Assembly (NCBI GenBank): GCA_963660615.1 | Contig: CAVKYE010000010.1 | Coordinates: 1 to 44,908, forward strand | Reading direction: 5' to 3' | Origin: Coprosoma sp963660615 | GTDB taxonomy: Bacteria > Bacillota_I > Bacilli_A > RF39 > UBA660 | DNA: 44,908 nt | Shown here: positions 26,480 through 33,101 of the stretch, piece by piece | Position numbering within the stretch: the first letter of the stretch is position 1 | Layout of the letters: each line of letters begins with the position of its first letter | Made by a program: the position numbers and the translations under genes | Notes under the pieces: model-generated | What the model saw: the letters and a program-made list of their open reading frames with translations, nothing else | Database searches by the model: none | Told to the model about the DNA's origin: nothing

Positions 26480-26675
26480 TTGAAGGAGTGCGTTGACTAT
26501 GTGATTAACACTAAGAATTAACTAAAGTCAATGATTAGTCTACAGCCTTAAAGGACTACTTATGTGTGCTTGAAACAATCACATTTGCACTGGTTAATAT
26601 GCTGATTTAATCCAAAGAGTTACAGGAAGTCTGCAACTCACCTTACCGTGCTTTGTAGTACACACTCCTTCAAGA
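26480..26675 (-). ncRNA. Candidate bridge RNA of IS copy 1
   Basis: A minus-strand promoter (26709-26681) predicts a start near 26674. Its first bases (TTGAAGGAGTG, 26673-26663) pair perfectly with CACTCCTTCAA (26490-26480), closing an RNA of about 195 nt. Inside are a 9-bp hairpin (26617-26625 with 26631-26639) and two 23-nt loops. The first has CATATTA (26601-26595) and GTGA (26582-26579), matching the left target plus core and the complement of the right target. The second has AGACTA (26541-26536) and GTTA (26522-26519), matching the donor ends in the same way. This target-then-donor order is that described for IS621. Confidence 0.7.
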
Positions 26676-26680
26676 ACTGT

Positions 26681-26709
26681 ATTATAAATATAAAATAAAT
26701 TTTGTTCAA
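26681..26709 (-). promoter_or_regulatory. Promoter of the candidate bridge RNA
   Basis: Minus strand: TTGAAC (26709-26704), 17-bp spacer, TATAAT (26686-26681), inside the element's non-coding end. Confidence 0.7.
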
Positions 26710-26761
26710 GTTTTCATCACTATGTGTGCCTTGAACGAAGAGAAAGGAATGGATGGTTAAT

Positions 26762-27529
26762 ATGGAAATAGAAAATATAGATATAGGAAAATTAAAAAAA
26801 GATGAAATAATGCCAGCATTCGCACATTTAAGTAAATACCAAACAAACCTACAATCCAAAAAACAAAAATTAAAACTAACCCGTGATAAAGATTTCGCCC
26901 AAGGAATTATACTAAATATAACAGCCGGAACTATGAGCACCTTAAACATGAGCCTACTTGCTCCAATATTTTTCATACCAGGTATATATAAAATGTACTT
27001 ATCCGCAAAAAGCACAAACAAATTAAGAGAAGAAAATGATAAACTAGTACATGCAACCATGGCAGTAGAACGCCTACAAGGAAAATTAAAACTTTATGAA
27101 AATATGTTTGCCACAACAAGCCAAAACCCCAAAATAAATCCAATGGACATAAGAAACGCCATTATAGAAAGCTTTGAATTACAAGAAGAAAGTAAAAAAA
27201 CAAGAAAAACTTATGCCATAGCCGGAGCCGTATTCGCCGCATCCGCATTATTACCCATTCTAGCAGGCGTAAACATAGAAGATCAAACTACAAAAATCCT
27301 AATATTATCATCCCTAGCAGCTAGCGGTTACAGCTTTACATCAAGCCTATCAAACATTTCGCAAATGGATAATGAGAAAGAAAAAAGGTATACATTAGAG
27401 GCTGAAGACACCTTACTAACAATTGAAAAAACACATAAAATATTAAAAAAAGAATCAATCAGAAAAATTCAAAGAGTAGGTCAAATAGATGATACGCTAT
27501 ATGATTTAGAAGAACCAAACATAAGATGA
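26762..27529 (+). CDS. Unknown membrane protein displaced by IS copy 1
   Basis: A 255-aa protein with a charged, helical N-terminal region, two hydrophobic segments near residues 55-80, and two more near 150-195 separated by a short loop; the tail is charged and helical. No family recognised. The original start is taken as the ATG at 26762. The inserted element places an in-frame ATG at 26753 behind its own AAAGGA, which would add Met-Val-Asn. The native promoter and Shine-Dalgarno are 1.7 kb away beyond the element, so expression is probably reduced or depends on the element. The ORF itself is intact. Confidence 0.7.
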   Translation: MEIENIDIGKLKKDEIMPAFAHLSKYQTNLQSKKQKLKLTRDKDFAQGIILNITAGTMSTLNMSLLAPIFFIPGIYKMYLSAKSTNKLREENDKLVHATMAVERLQGKLKLYENMFATTSQNPKINPMDIRNAIIESFELQEESKKTRKTYAIAGAVFAASALLPILAGVNIEDQTTKILILSSLAASGYSFTSSLSNISQMDNEKEKRYTLEAEDTLLTIEKTHKILKKESIRKIQRVGQIDDTLYDLEEPNIR

Positions 27530-27545
27530 GAAATCATCTTTTTTT
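27523..27545 (+). terminator. Terminator after the displaced membrane-protein gene
   Basis: AAGATGA/TCATCTT stem (27523-27529 with 27534-27540), GAAA loop and seven Ts. Confidence 0.8.
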
Positions 27546-27591
27546 GACAAAAAATACCCAAAGCATCCTATATAATCTTTTTGGTGATATC

Positions 27592-28044
27592 ATGAAAAAA
27601 TACATATTTCAAATACTTTCCTCACTATCTATAGGTTTCATTCTCGCATATTTACTAATAAATAGCTACGAAAGTAAAGATAGTATAACCGTATCCAAAA
27701 ACGCCGAGAATATTTACTATATTCAAAAAGGCGTATATTCAGATAAAAGCACCATGGAAAATGGTATGAAAGACTTCGAAAACTACATATATAATGTTGA
27801 AAATAACCTGTACTACACATATATAGGCATAAGTTCAAAAAAACAAAATGCTGAAAAAATTAAAAACTACTACAAAGAAAAAGGCTATGACACCATCATC
27901 AAAGAAAAACTAACCGACAATAATAATTTTATGACAATATTAAAGCAATATGATGAAATACTCTCAAAAACTGAAGATAATTCAGCTCTAACAGCCATAG
28001 AAAACCAAATATTAGCAAAATATGAAGAATTTGTAAAAAAATAA
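27592..28044 (+). CDS. Single-pass SPOR-like protein at the spoIIB position
   Basis: A 150-aa protein with one N-terminal span (about 4-22) and an extracellular domain reading IYYIQKGVYSDKSTMENGMK and later EKIKNYYKEKGYDTIIKEKL, the two-repeat pattern of SPOR domains that bind denuded peptidoglycan. In B. subtilis spoIIB, a membrane-anchored SPOR protein, lies just upstream of maf-radC-mreBCD, so position and design agree. The start is the ATG at 27592 after GGTGAT; an upstream in-frame ATG at 27526 lies across the terminator and promoter. A TTGACA (27544) and TATAAT (27571) with a wide spacer precede it. It probably acts in septal wall remodelling; this is inferred. Confidence 0.65.
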   Translation: MKKYIFQILSSLSIGFILAYLLINSYESKDSITVSKNAENIYYIQKGVYSDKSTMENGMKDFENYIYNVENNLYYTYIGISSKKQNAEKIKNYYKEKGYDTIIKEKLTDNNNFMTILKQYDEILSKTEDNSALTAIENQILAKYEEFVKK

Positions 28045-28074
28045 AAGGAAAACTCCAACTTTTATCGTATGATA
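28045..28074 (+). promoter_or_regulatory. Second copy of the shared 30-bp element, ahead of radC
   Basis: AAGGAAA, 5 bases, AACTTTTATCGTA, 2 bases, ATAAT, as at 17293-17322. Here the right part is also an exact palindrome (TTATC-GTAT-GATAA, 28062-28075). Confidence 0.4.
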
Positions 28075-28092
28075 ATAATGAAGGAGGAAAAC

Positions 28093-28773
28093 ATGAACAT
28101 AAAAATAAAAGACTTACCCCAAAATGAAAGGCCAAGAGAAAGACTGATAGAAAAAGGAGCCGAGAGTCTAAACAACGAAGAATTATTATCCATAATTCTA
28201 AAAACAGGAACCAAAGAAAAATCAGCCAAAGTTTTAGCAAGTCAAATCCTAAAATACATAGGAAACATTCAAAATCTAAAAGAAATAACATATCACGAAC
28301 TAATAAATATAAAAGGAATAGGAAAAGCCAAAGCAAGTCAAATTTTAGCCCTAATAGAACTAAGTAAAAGAATAAATACAAAAATAGATAAAATAACAAA
28401 CCTTAGATTTACATCCCCAGCCATCGTCTTCAAATACTATCAAGACAAGATAAATACATCGCAGGAGCACTTTTATTGCCTATACCTAGACTCCGGCAAA
28501 AAAATCATTCACGAAAAATTACTCTTCATAGGAACCGTAAACTATAGCCTAGTTCATCCAAGAGACATATTTAAAGAAGCCTACATCTTAAATGCTACCT
28601 CATTTATATGCATTCATAATCATCCAAGCGGAGATGTATCACCAAGCAAAGAAGATATAGAAATAACAAATAGAATCAAACAAATTGGTTTATTAATGGG
28701 CCTTGCCCTAATAGATCACGTCATCGTCGGAAAAAATAATTACTATAGTTTTTTAGAAAATGGTAAAATTTAG
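28093..28773 (+). CDS. radC: RadC/JAB-domain protein
   Basis: A 226-aa protein. The N-terminal helix-hairpin-helix region (about 1-105, LINIKGIGKAKASQILALIE) is followed by a JAB/MPN metalloprotease-like domain with the zinc signature HNHPSGDVSPSKED. RadC was long called a DNA repair protein, but its biochemical role is unsettled. The start is the ATG at 28093 after AAGGAGG; an ATG at 28069 lies upstream of that site. It sits before mreCD as in Bacillus, although mreB is absent from this stretch. Confidence 0.92.
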   Translation: MNIKIKDLPQNERPRERLIEKGAESLNNEELLSIILKTGTKEKSAKVLASQILKYIGNIQNLKEITYHELINIKGIGKAKASQILALIELSKRINTKIDKITNLRFTSPAIVFKYYQDKINTSQEHFYCLYLDSGKKIIHEKLLFIGTVNYSLVHPRDIFKEAYILNATSFICIHNHPSGDVSPSKEDIEITNRIKQIGLLMGLALIDHVIVGKNNYYSFLENGKI

Positions 28774-28802
28774 TTGGTTTTAGTTTCAAAATGTATTATA
28801 AT
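28774..28802 (+). promoter_or_regulatory. Promoter of mreC-mreD
   Basis: TTGGTT (28774-28779), 17-bp spacer, TATAAT (28797-28802). The -35 overlaps the radC stop codon. Confidence 0.65.
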
Positions 28803-28820
28803 CATAAGTAGGTGATTTTT

Positions 28821-29669
28821 ATGTATAAAAATAGAAAATTTGAAAAACGTTATTTATTTATAATTGGTATAGTTGTACTTGCCATACTACTAGTAATCCT
28901 TTCAGTTGCCTTAAAAAAAGATAGAAATCTAAATCCATTTGAAAAAATAGTCAAGGATAGTGGAACATTTGTCATAAATGTCATAAGTATGCCCGTAAAT
29001 TTTATAAAAGATAAAATAACCGAAGGTCAAGAAAAAAACAAAATCTATGAAAAATACAAAGCCCTAAAATCAAAAGAAGAACAAATGGATAGCATAATCG
29101 CTGAAACAAACAACTTAAAAGAAGAAGTGAAAAAACTAAAAAGCACCCTTGAATTAAATACCGTTTTAAGTGATTATACATATAAAAATGCCACCGTAGT
29201 AAATAGAAACATAGACTATTGGAATGAAGAATTAACCATAGACAAAGGCAAAACAGATGGAATAAAAAAGAACATGGCTGTTATAAATAACAAAGGATTA
29301 ATCGGGAAAGTATCAAATGTAAGCAACCACGTAAGTACCGTAAAACTACTCGCCAACGAAAATACGAGTGATAAAATAAGCGTAAAAATAAAAGTAGGAG
29401 ATAACTATGCCTATGGATTAATCTCAAAATATAATTCAAAAAATAGTACATATACAGTAGAAGGAATAAGCGAAAATCTTCAAATAGAAAAAGGCTCAGA
29501 AGTCGTAACTACTGGCATGGGTAACACCTTCCCATCAGGACTTTTAATCGGAAAAGTAACAAAAGTAACCACCGACAACTTCGACTTATCCAAAGTAGCC
29601 TTAGTAAAATCCTCAGTAAACTTCAACAATCTAGATTACGTATCAATATTGAAAAGGAAGGATAGCTAA
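28821..29669 (+). CDS. mreC: Rod shape-determining protein MreC
   Basis: A 282-aa elongasome protein: a short cytoplasmic head, one membrane span (about 9-30), a coiled coil (about 65-105) and the extracellular beta domains with ATVVNRNIDYWNEELTIDKG, NNKGLIGKVSNVS and TTGMGNTFPSGLLIGKV. It links the wall-synthesis enzymes to MreB. The start is the ATG at 28821 after AGGTGAT; the GTG at 28812 is within that site. Its stop overlaps the mreD start (TAATG). The mreB partner is not in the window. Confidence 0.95.
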   Translation: MYKNRKFEKRYLFIIGIVVLAILLVILSVALKKDRNLNPFEKIVKDSGTFVINVISMPVNFIKDKITEGQEKNKIYEKYKALKSKEEQMDSIIAETNNLKEEVKKLKSTLELNTVLSDYTYKNATVVNRNIDYWNEELTIDKGKTDGIKKNMAVINNKGLIGKVSNVSNHVSTVKLLANENTSDKISVKIKVGDNYAYGLISKYNSKNSTYTVEGISENLQIEKGSEVVTTGMGNTFPSGLLIGKVTKVTTDNFDLSKVALVKSSVNFNNLDYVSILKRKDS

Positions 29670-30160
29670 TGATCATCGCAACACTAATTATATCCTTTGT
29701 TCTAGATAGCCTAATTTCTAATTACATTCCATTAAATAGCCTATTATCCCCACTATTAACAATAATGGCGCTAATAATTATCTACCCCTACTGTAATGGT
29801 AATAAGAAAAAATACTATCTCGCATGCTTTATAACTGGAGTATTTTACGATCTAATATATACAAACACCATCATAATTCATGGTTTTCTATTCGCAATGA
29901 TAGCCTTTATCATAACAAGATTAAACCTAATACTATCAAATAACTACCTAAACGTCATGATTATGGCCATAGTTTGTATAATTGCTTATAGAATCGTAGG
30001 TTACGGACTTTTACTAATAACCAATAACGTAGATGGAAACTTACTAAGTCTTATAAAAAGCATATATTCATCTCTCATATTAAACATGATTTATGTAGCC
30101 CTAGCATACATCATCACCGACAAAATAAGCTATAAACTAAAAATACATAAATCAAACTAA
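29669..30160 (+). CDS. mreD: Rod shape-determining protein MreD
   Basis: A 163-aa polytopic membrane protein with five to six spans, starting in the TAATG overlap with mreC. It has the family's N-terminal LDSLISNYIPLNSLLSPLLT and the CFITGVFYDLIYTN loop. A member of the elongasome with MreC, RodA and PBP2. An A/T-rich hairpin ends the two-gene unit. Confidence 0.88.
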   Translation: MIIATLIISFVLDSLISNYIPLNSLLSPLLTIMALIIIYPYCNGNKKKYYLACFITGVFYDLIYTNTIIIHGFLFAMIAFIITRLNLILSNNYLNVMIMAIVCIIAYRIVGYGLLLITNNVDGNLLSLIKSIYSSLILNMIYVALAYIITDKISYKLKIHKSN

Positions 30161-30183
30161 AAAGTTCTAAAAACTTTTTTTTA
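30159..30183 (+). terminator. Probable terminator after mreD
   Basis: AAAAAGTT (30159-30166) pairs with AACTTTTT (30172-30179) and is followed by Ts. The stem is mostly A-T and therefore weak. Confidence 0.55.
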
Positions 30184-30214
30184 TTATAAAATTTAAGTAG
30201 GAGAGGTGATAAAC

Positions 30215-30769
30215 ATGGCAAAAAAAATAAAAAAGCCATCACTATTTTCGAAAATATGTAGTAAATTTTTAGTATTTATAGTTATATGTTTAGTATTTTT
30301 AATTGCATTAAAAAGCAGTGCCGAACTAAGAGACCTAGTTTACAAAAAAGTCCTCCAAAATAATATAAATTTTACCAAAATAAACGAAATATATAAAAAA
30401 CATTTTGGATCCTCACTCCCACTTTATAAAGAAGAAAAAACAAATCTAGTATCAAGTGAAAAACTAGAATATCAAAAAGCCACAAAATATAAAAACGGAG
30501 TTAAACTAACCGTCAAAGAAAACTATCTAGTACCATCTATGAATAATGGCCTAGTGATATATAGTGGAGAAAAAGAAGGATATGGAAAAACCGTCATAGT
30601 CCAAAGAGCCGACAACATAGAAATTTGGTATTGTAACTTAAATAACATAGGAGCAAACCTATACGACTATATCAAAAAAGGTGATACCATAGGAGAAGTA
30701 TCAGAAAGCACACTTTATCTAGTATTCACCAAGGAAGGAAAAACCTTAGATTATAAAAAATATATTTAA
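30215..30769 (+). CDS. spoIVFA: SpoIVFA-like protein with degenerate LytM (M23) domain
   Basis: A 184-aa protein with a basic N-terminus, one membrane span (about 14-33), a linker and a C-terminal M23-like fold (GLVIYSGEKEGYGKTVIVQ, KKGDTIGEV). The final LYLVFTKEGK replaces the His-x-His of active peptidases, so it is predicted inactive, as in B. subtilis SpoIVFA, which holds the SpoIVFB protease in check. Position before a HELGH protease gene and rplU confirms the assignment. The start is the ATG at 30215 after GAGAGGTGAT; the GTG at 30206 is inside that site. Confidence 0.75.
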   Translation: MAKKIKKPSLFSKICSKFLVFIVICLVFLIALKSSAELRDLVYKKVLQNNINFTKINEIYKKHFGSSLPLYKEEKTNLVSSEKLEYQKATKYKNGVKLTVKENYLVPSMNNGLVIYSGEKEGYGKTVIVQRADNIEIWYCNLNNIGANLYDYIKKGDTIGEVSESTLYLVFTKEGKTLDYKKYI

Positions 30770-31484
30770 AATTCATACATTTTACTATATAACCGCCTTT
30801 ATATGCTTTATAACAGGTTCCTTCAAAGGTTTTATAACCTTCACCACCATAATCCTAATTCATGAACTAGGACATATCTTAGCAGGACTATATTACAAAT
30901 GGAACATAGAAAAAATAATAATCTTGCCATTTGGCGCCCTAACAGTATTCAAAGAAAAAATAAATAGACCTTTATATGAAGAATTCATAATCGCCATAAT
31001 GGGTCCATTATTTCAAATAATCTTTGTAATAATCTGCATGAACATAAATTATAACGAAGTCCTCTTAAACTACAGCACACTAATCCTTGCCTTCAATCTA
31101 TTACCAATATATCCCTTAGATGGCGCAAAAATACTAAATATCATACTAAATAAAATAACATCATTCAAAAAAAGCCATATCATAACCATATATACCTCAT
31201 TTTTACTAATTATATTACTCATCTTAAAGACAAAATTTAACCTCTTATTAATACTAATAGTAACATTCTTGATAATAACACTAAAAAAAGAAATCCAAAA
31301 TCACCATAACCTTTTTAACGCATTTTTACTAGAAAGATACATGTATAACTTTAACTTCCAAAAAACCAAAACCATAAAAAATATAAAAGACATGAAAAGA
31401 GACTACAAACATTTAATATATAATGGAAAAATATACATAAAAGAAAAAGAATTCTTAAAAAAAAGATATCGACAAAACCATTGA
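30750..31484 (+). CDS. spoIVFB: SpoIVFB-like intramembrane metalloprotease (M50), non-standard start
   Basis: The frame is open from 30750 (after a TAG at 30747) to the TGA at 31482, about 244 aa. It encodes the zinc motif HELGH (codons from 30861) within the first long hydrophobic region, and the second motif LLPIYPLDGAKIL, as in site-2 proteases that cut pro-sigma-K. There is no ATG, GTG or TTG before the HELGH motif; the first such codon is the TTG at 30924, which would delete the active site. AAGGAAGG at 30731-30738 points to ATT 30750 or ATA 30753 as the start, or to frameshift coupling with spoIVFA, which it overlaps by 20 bases. Confidence 0.75.
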   Translation: MIKNIFKIHTFYYITAFICFITGSFKGFITFTTIILIHELGHILAGLYYKWNIEKIIILPFGALTVFKEKINRPLYEEFIIAIMGPLFQIIFVIICMNINYNEVLLNYSTLILAFNLLPIYPLDGAKILNIILNKITSFKKSHIITIYTSFLLIILLILKTKFNLLLILIVTFLIITLKKEIQNHHNLFNAFLLERYMYNFNFQKTKTIKNIKDMKRDYKHLIYNGKIYIKEKEFLKKRYRQNH

Positions 31485-31509
31485 CTTTTAAAAGAAAATA
31501 TGGTAAAAT
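31481..31509 (+). promoter_or_regulatory. Promoter of rplU-prp-rpmA
   Basis: TTGACT (31481-31486, overlapping the upstream stop), 17-bp spacer, TAAAAT (31504-31509). Confidence 0.75.
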
Positions 31510-31515
31510 TTTTAA

Positions 31516-31600
31516 TTGTGTAGAGCCTCACTCTACAACCGCACAGAAAAGGTTTAAAAAAGTAATTACCTTAATGGCGAGTCTTAGATTATTATAAGGA
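31516..31600 (+). ncRNA. L21-leader-like structured 5' region
   Basis: An approximately 90-nt leader between promoter and rplU. It has a GTAGAG-CCTCA-CTCTAC hairpin (31520-31536) flanked by TGTG and GCACA, and a second AAGGT/ACCTT pairing (31549-31572). Firmicutes rplU mRNAs carry such an L21 leader, thought to bind L21 for feedback control. The assignment is by position and shape; I could not run a covariance model. Confidence 0.6.
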
Positions 31601-31609
31601 GGTAAAAGT

Positions 31610-31909
31610 ATGAAAGCAGTTTTTGAAACAGGCGGAAAACAATATTATGTAGAAAAAGGATCTGTTTTATATGTTGAAAAATTAGATGCTAATGCAGATG
31701 AGACTGTAACATTTGACCACGTTTTAATGGTAAATGGAAAAAACGGAATGCCATATGTTAAAGGTGCTAAAGTAGAAGCAAAAGTTATCAAACAAGGCAA
31801 AAGTAAAAAAATCGTTGTTTTCAAATTTAGAGCTAAGAAAAAATATCGTCGTACTCAAGGTCATCGTCAACCTTATACGAAGATTGAAATCACAAATATT
31901 AGTGAATAA
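31610..31909 (+). CDS. rplU: 50S ribosomal protein L21
   Basis: A 99-aa protein of the large subunit. The N-terminal FETGGKQYYVEKG and C-terminal FKFRAKKKYRRTQGHRQPYT are the family signatures. A strong AAGGAGG site is present. Its stop overlaps the start of prp (TAATG), and rpmA follows, the standard L21-Prp-L27 operon. Confidence 0.98.
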   Translation: MKAVFETGGKQYYVEKGSVLYVEKLDANADETVTFDHVLMVNGKNGMPYVKGAKVEAKVIKQGKSKKIVVFKFRAKKKYRRTQGHRQPYTKIEITNISE

Positions 31910-32205
31910 TGATTAAAGTAACTATCAAAAAAGATTATATTGAAATAAAAGGCCATGCAATGTACGACGATTATGGAAAAGATATAGTGTGTGCCTCTGT
32001 AAGTACACTTATAATATCAAACATAAATCTAATCATAAAATTAGATGAAACTGCCATAAAATATAAGTCAGAAGAAGGCCTAATAAAATTAGATATCATA
32101 AAACATGAAAAAGTAATAGATATCATTATATCAAATATGATCGAACATTTAGAAGAACTAGAAAAAAAGTACAAAAAAAACATAAAAATATACAAGGAGG
32201 TGTAG
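31909..32205 (+). CDS. prp: Ribosomal-processing cysteine protease Prp
   Basis: A 98-aa cysteine protease (ysxB in B. subtilis) that removes the N-terminal extension of L27. The catalytic pair is visible as His16 in IKGHAMYDDYG and Cys28 in KDIVCASVS. The L27 gene four bases downstream does encode the expected extension ending NIQLF before AHKKG, so protease and substrate match. The start overlaps the rplU stop. Confidence 0.92.
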   Translation: MIKVTIKKDYIEIKGHAMYDDYGKDIVCASVSTLIISNINLIIKLDETAIKYKSEEGLIKLDIIKHEKVIDIIISNMIEHLEELEKKYKKNIKIYKEV

Positions 32206-32209
32206 CCCT

Positions 32210-32503
32210 GTGTTAAGGCTAGAATTAAATATCCAATTATTCGCCCATAAAAAAGGACAAGGTTCAACAAAAAATGGACGTGATTCAGAGTCAAAAAGAC
32301 TTGGAGCAAAAGCCGCAGATGGACAGTTTGTTACAGGTGGATCAATTCTTTACCGTCAAAGAGGAACAAAAATCTATCCAGGAAATAATGTTGGCATCGG
32401 AAAAGACGATACAGTATATGCCAAAATTAGCGGAGTTGTAAGATTTGAACGTGTTGGAAGGGATAAAAAACAAGTTAGTGTTTATCCTAAACAAGAAAAC
32501 TGA
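32210..32503 (+). CDS. rpmA: 50S ribosomal protein L27 with Prp-cleaved extension
   Basis: A 97-aa protein. The GTG start at 32210 is set by AAGGAGG at 32194-32200 and gives the N-terminal extension MLRLELNIQLF followed by AHKKGQGSTKNGRDS. Prp cuts after Phe in Firmicutes, exposing the tail that reaches the peptidyl-transferase centre. The body (GAKAADGQFVTGGSILYRQR) is typical. Last gene of the rplU operon. Confidence 0.97.
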   Translation: MLRLELNIQLFAHKKGQGSTKNGRDSESKRLGAKAADGQFVTGGSILYRQRGTKIYPGNNVGIGKDDTVYAKISGVVRFERVGRDKKQVSVYPKQEN

Positions 32504-32522
32504 TATAATTTATCAGTTTTTT
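32496..32522. terminator. Terminator after rpmA, also usable from the minus strand
   Basis: A perfect 10-bp stem (32496-32505 with 32511-32520) and a T run; it overlaps the end of the minus-strand DUF192 gene. Confidence 0.85.
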
Positions 32523-32785
32523 ATTGTGCCAGAAGGAAATTCATAAGTATAATAAACACCTTTTTTAGGTAAGATAACCCTGTTGGGCTTTAAATCATAA
32601 TAAACCATCACAACCTTATCATCCCGATCAGTCAAAACAACATCAATATTTTCAAACATAAAAAATGTATGAATACCATTGCATCGCATCTTAACACCAT
32701 AATCAAAATTTCGTTTAAACATAAGCCCCTTAAATCTTTCAAATGGCGTTTTCAAAAAAACAATATCAATATTTTTTATCTCCAT
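32513..32785 (-). CDS. DUF192 family protein
   Basis: A 90-aa protein with the DUF192 pattern: RFKGLMFKRNFDYGVKMRC, a hydrophobic THFMF-like strand (HTFFMFENIDVVLTD) and KKGVYYTYEFPSGTI. Family members are small single-domain beta proteins of unknown role, often secreted; this one has no signal peptide. The start is taken as the ATG at 32785 with GGTGAT upstream; a longer frame to 32833 lacks a ribosome-binding site. Convergent with rpmA. Confidence 0.75.
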   Translation of the reverse strand: MEIKNIDIVFLKTPFERFKGLMFKRNFDYGVKMRCNGIHTFFMFENIDVVLTDRDDKVVMVYYDLKPNRVILPKKGVYYTYEFPSGTIKN

Positions 32786-32838
32786 AACATCACCACTACC
32801 ATAATAGCACATTTTTATCCATAATTTATGCACTTTAC

Positions 32839-32867
32839 TTGATTTTTTTAAAAAAAACCCATATAAT
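32839..32867 (+). promoter_or_regulatory. Promoter of the Flp-type pilin gene
   Basis: TTGATT (32839-32844), 17-bp spacer, TATAAT (32862-32867), 26 bases before the start. Confidence 0.7.
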
Positions 32868-32893
32868 GGAACTATACTAGTAGGAGGAAAAAT

Positions 32894-33088
32894 ATGGGGA
32901 ATTTAAATAGTAGGGGTCAAGCATTAGTGGAGTACTTATTAATAATTGCCGTCATAAGTGTAATTGTTGTTAGTGCAGTTAAATTACTAGGCGGATACTT
33001 GCAAGACTCTGTAACTAAATCTTCATGCAAACTTGTTGATAAAGAGTATGTAGAAGGCGATAAACCAGGAAAAGGTTCTTGCAAATAA
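32894..33088 (+). CDS. Flp/Tad-type (class III) pilin-like protein
   Basis: A 64-aa protein with the Flp/type IVb pilin leader: a short polar N-terminus, then Gly followed by QALVEYLLIIAVISVIVVS, with Glu at the +5 position relative to the cut. The mature protein would be about 57 aa, with a hydrophobic helix and a short Cys-containing tail (two Cys). TAGGAGG lies upstream and a strong promoter precedes it. It is paired with a membrane protein gene 13 bases downstream; no TadA/B/C genes are near. The same motif occurs in TadE-like and archaeal class III pilins, so the exact class is uncertain. Confidence 0.75.
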   Translation: MGNLNSRGQALVEYLLIIAVISVIVVSAVKLLGGYLQDSVTKSSCKLVDKEYVEGDKPGKGSCK

Positions 33089-33101
33089 AACGGAGGAAAA
33101 T

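Larger units (their letters stand above)
25083..26757 (-). mobile_element. IS110-family insertion sequence, copy 1
   Basis: The shared sequence of the two copies spans 25078-26764. It has no terminal inverted repeats, in line with IS110. A TA dinucleotide occurs at both junctions (25083-25084 and 26758-26759), so I infer a TA core, an element of 1675 bp including one core, and an empty target GGTGA-TA-ATATG. The transposase is on the minus strand. About 300 bp of non-coding sequence upstream of it is the side where IS110-group elements carry the bridge RNA. The element separates a promoter and Shine-Dalgarno half-site from the ATG at 26762. Confidence 0.85.

Noticed and set aside
30924..31484. 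TTG 30924 as start of a 186-aa membrane protein
   Set aside because: It would remove the HELGH motif that is encoded in the same open frame upstream and is essential for the family.
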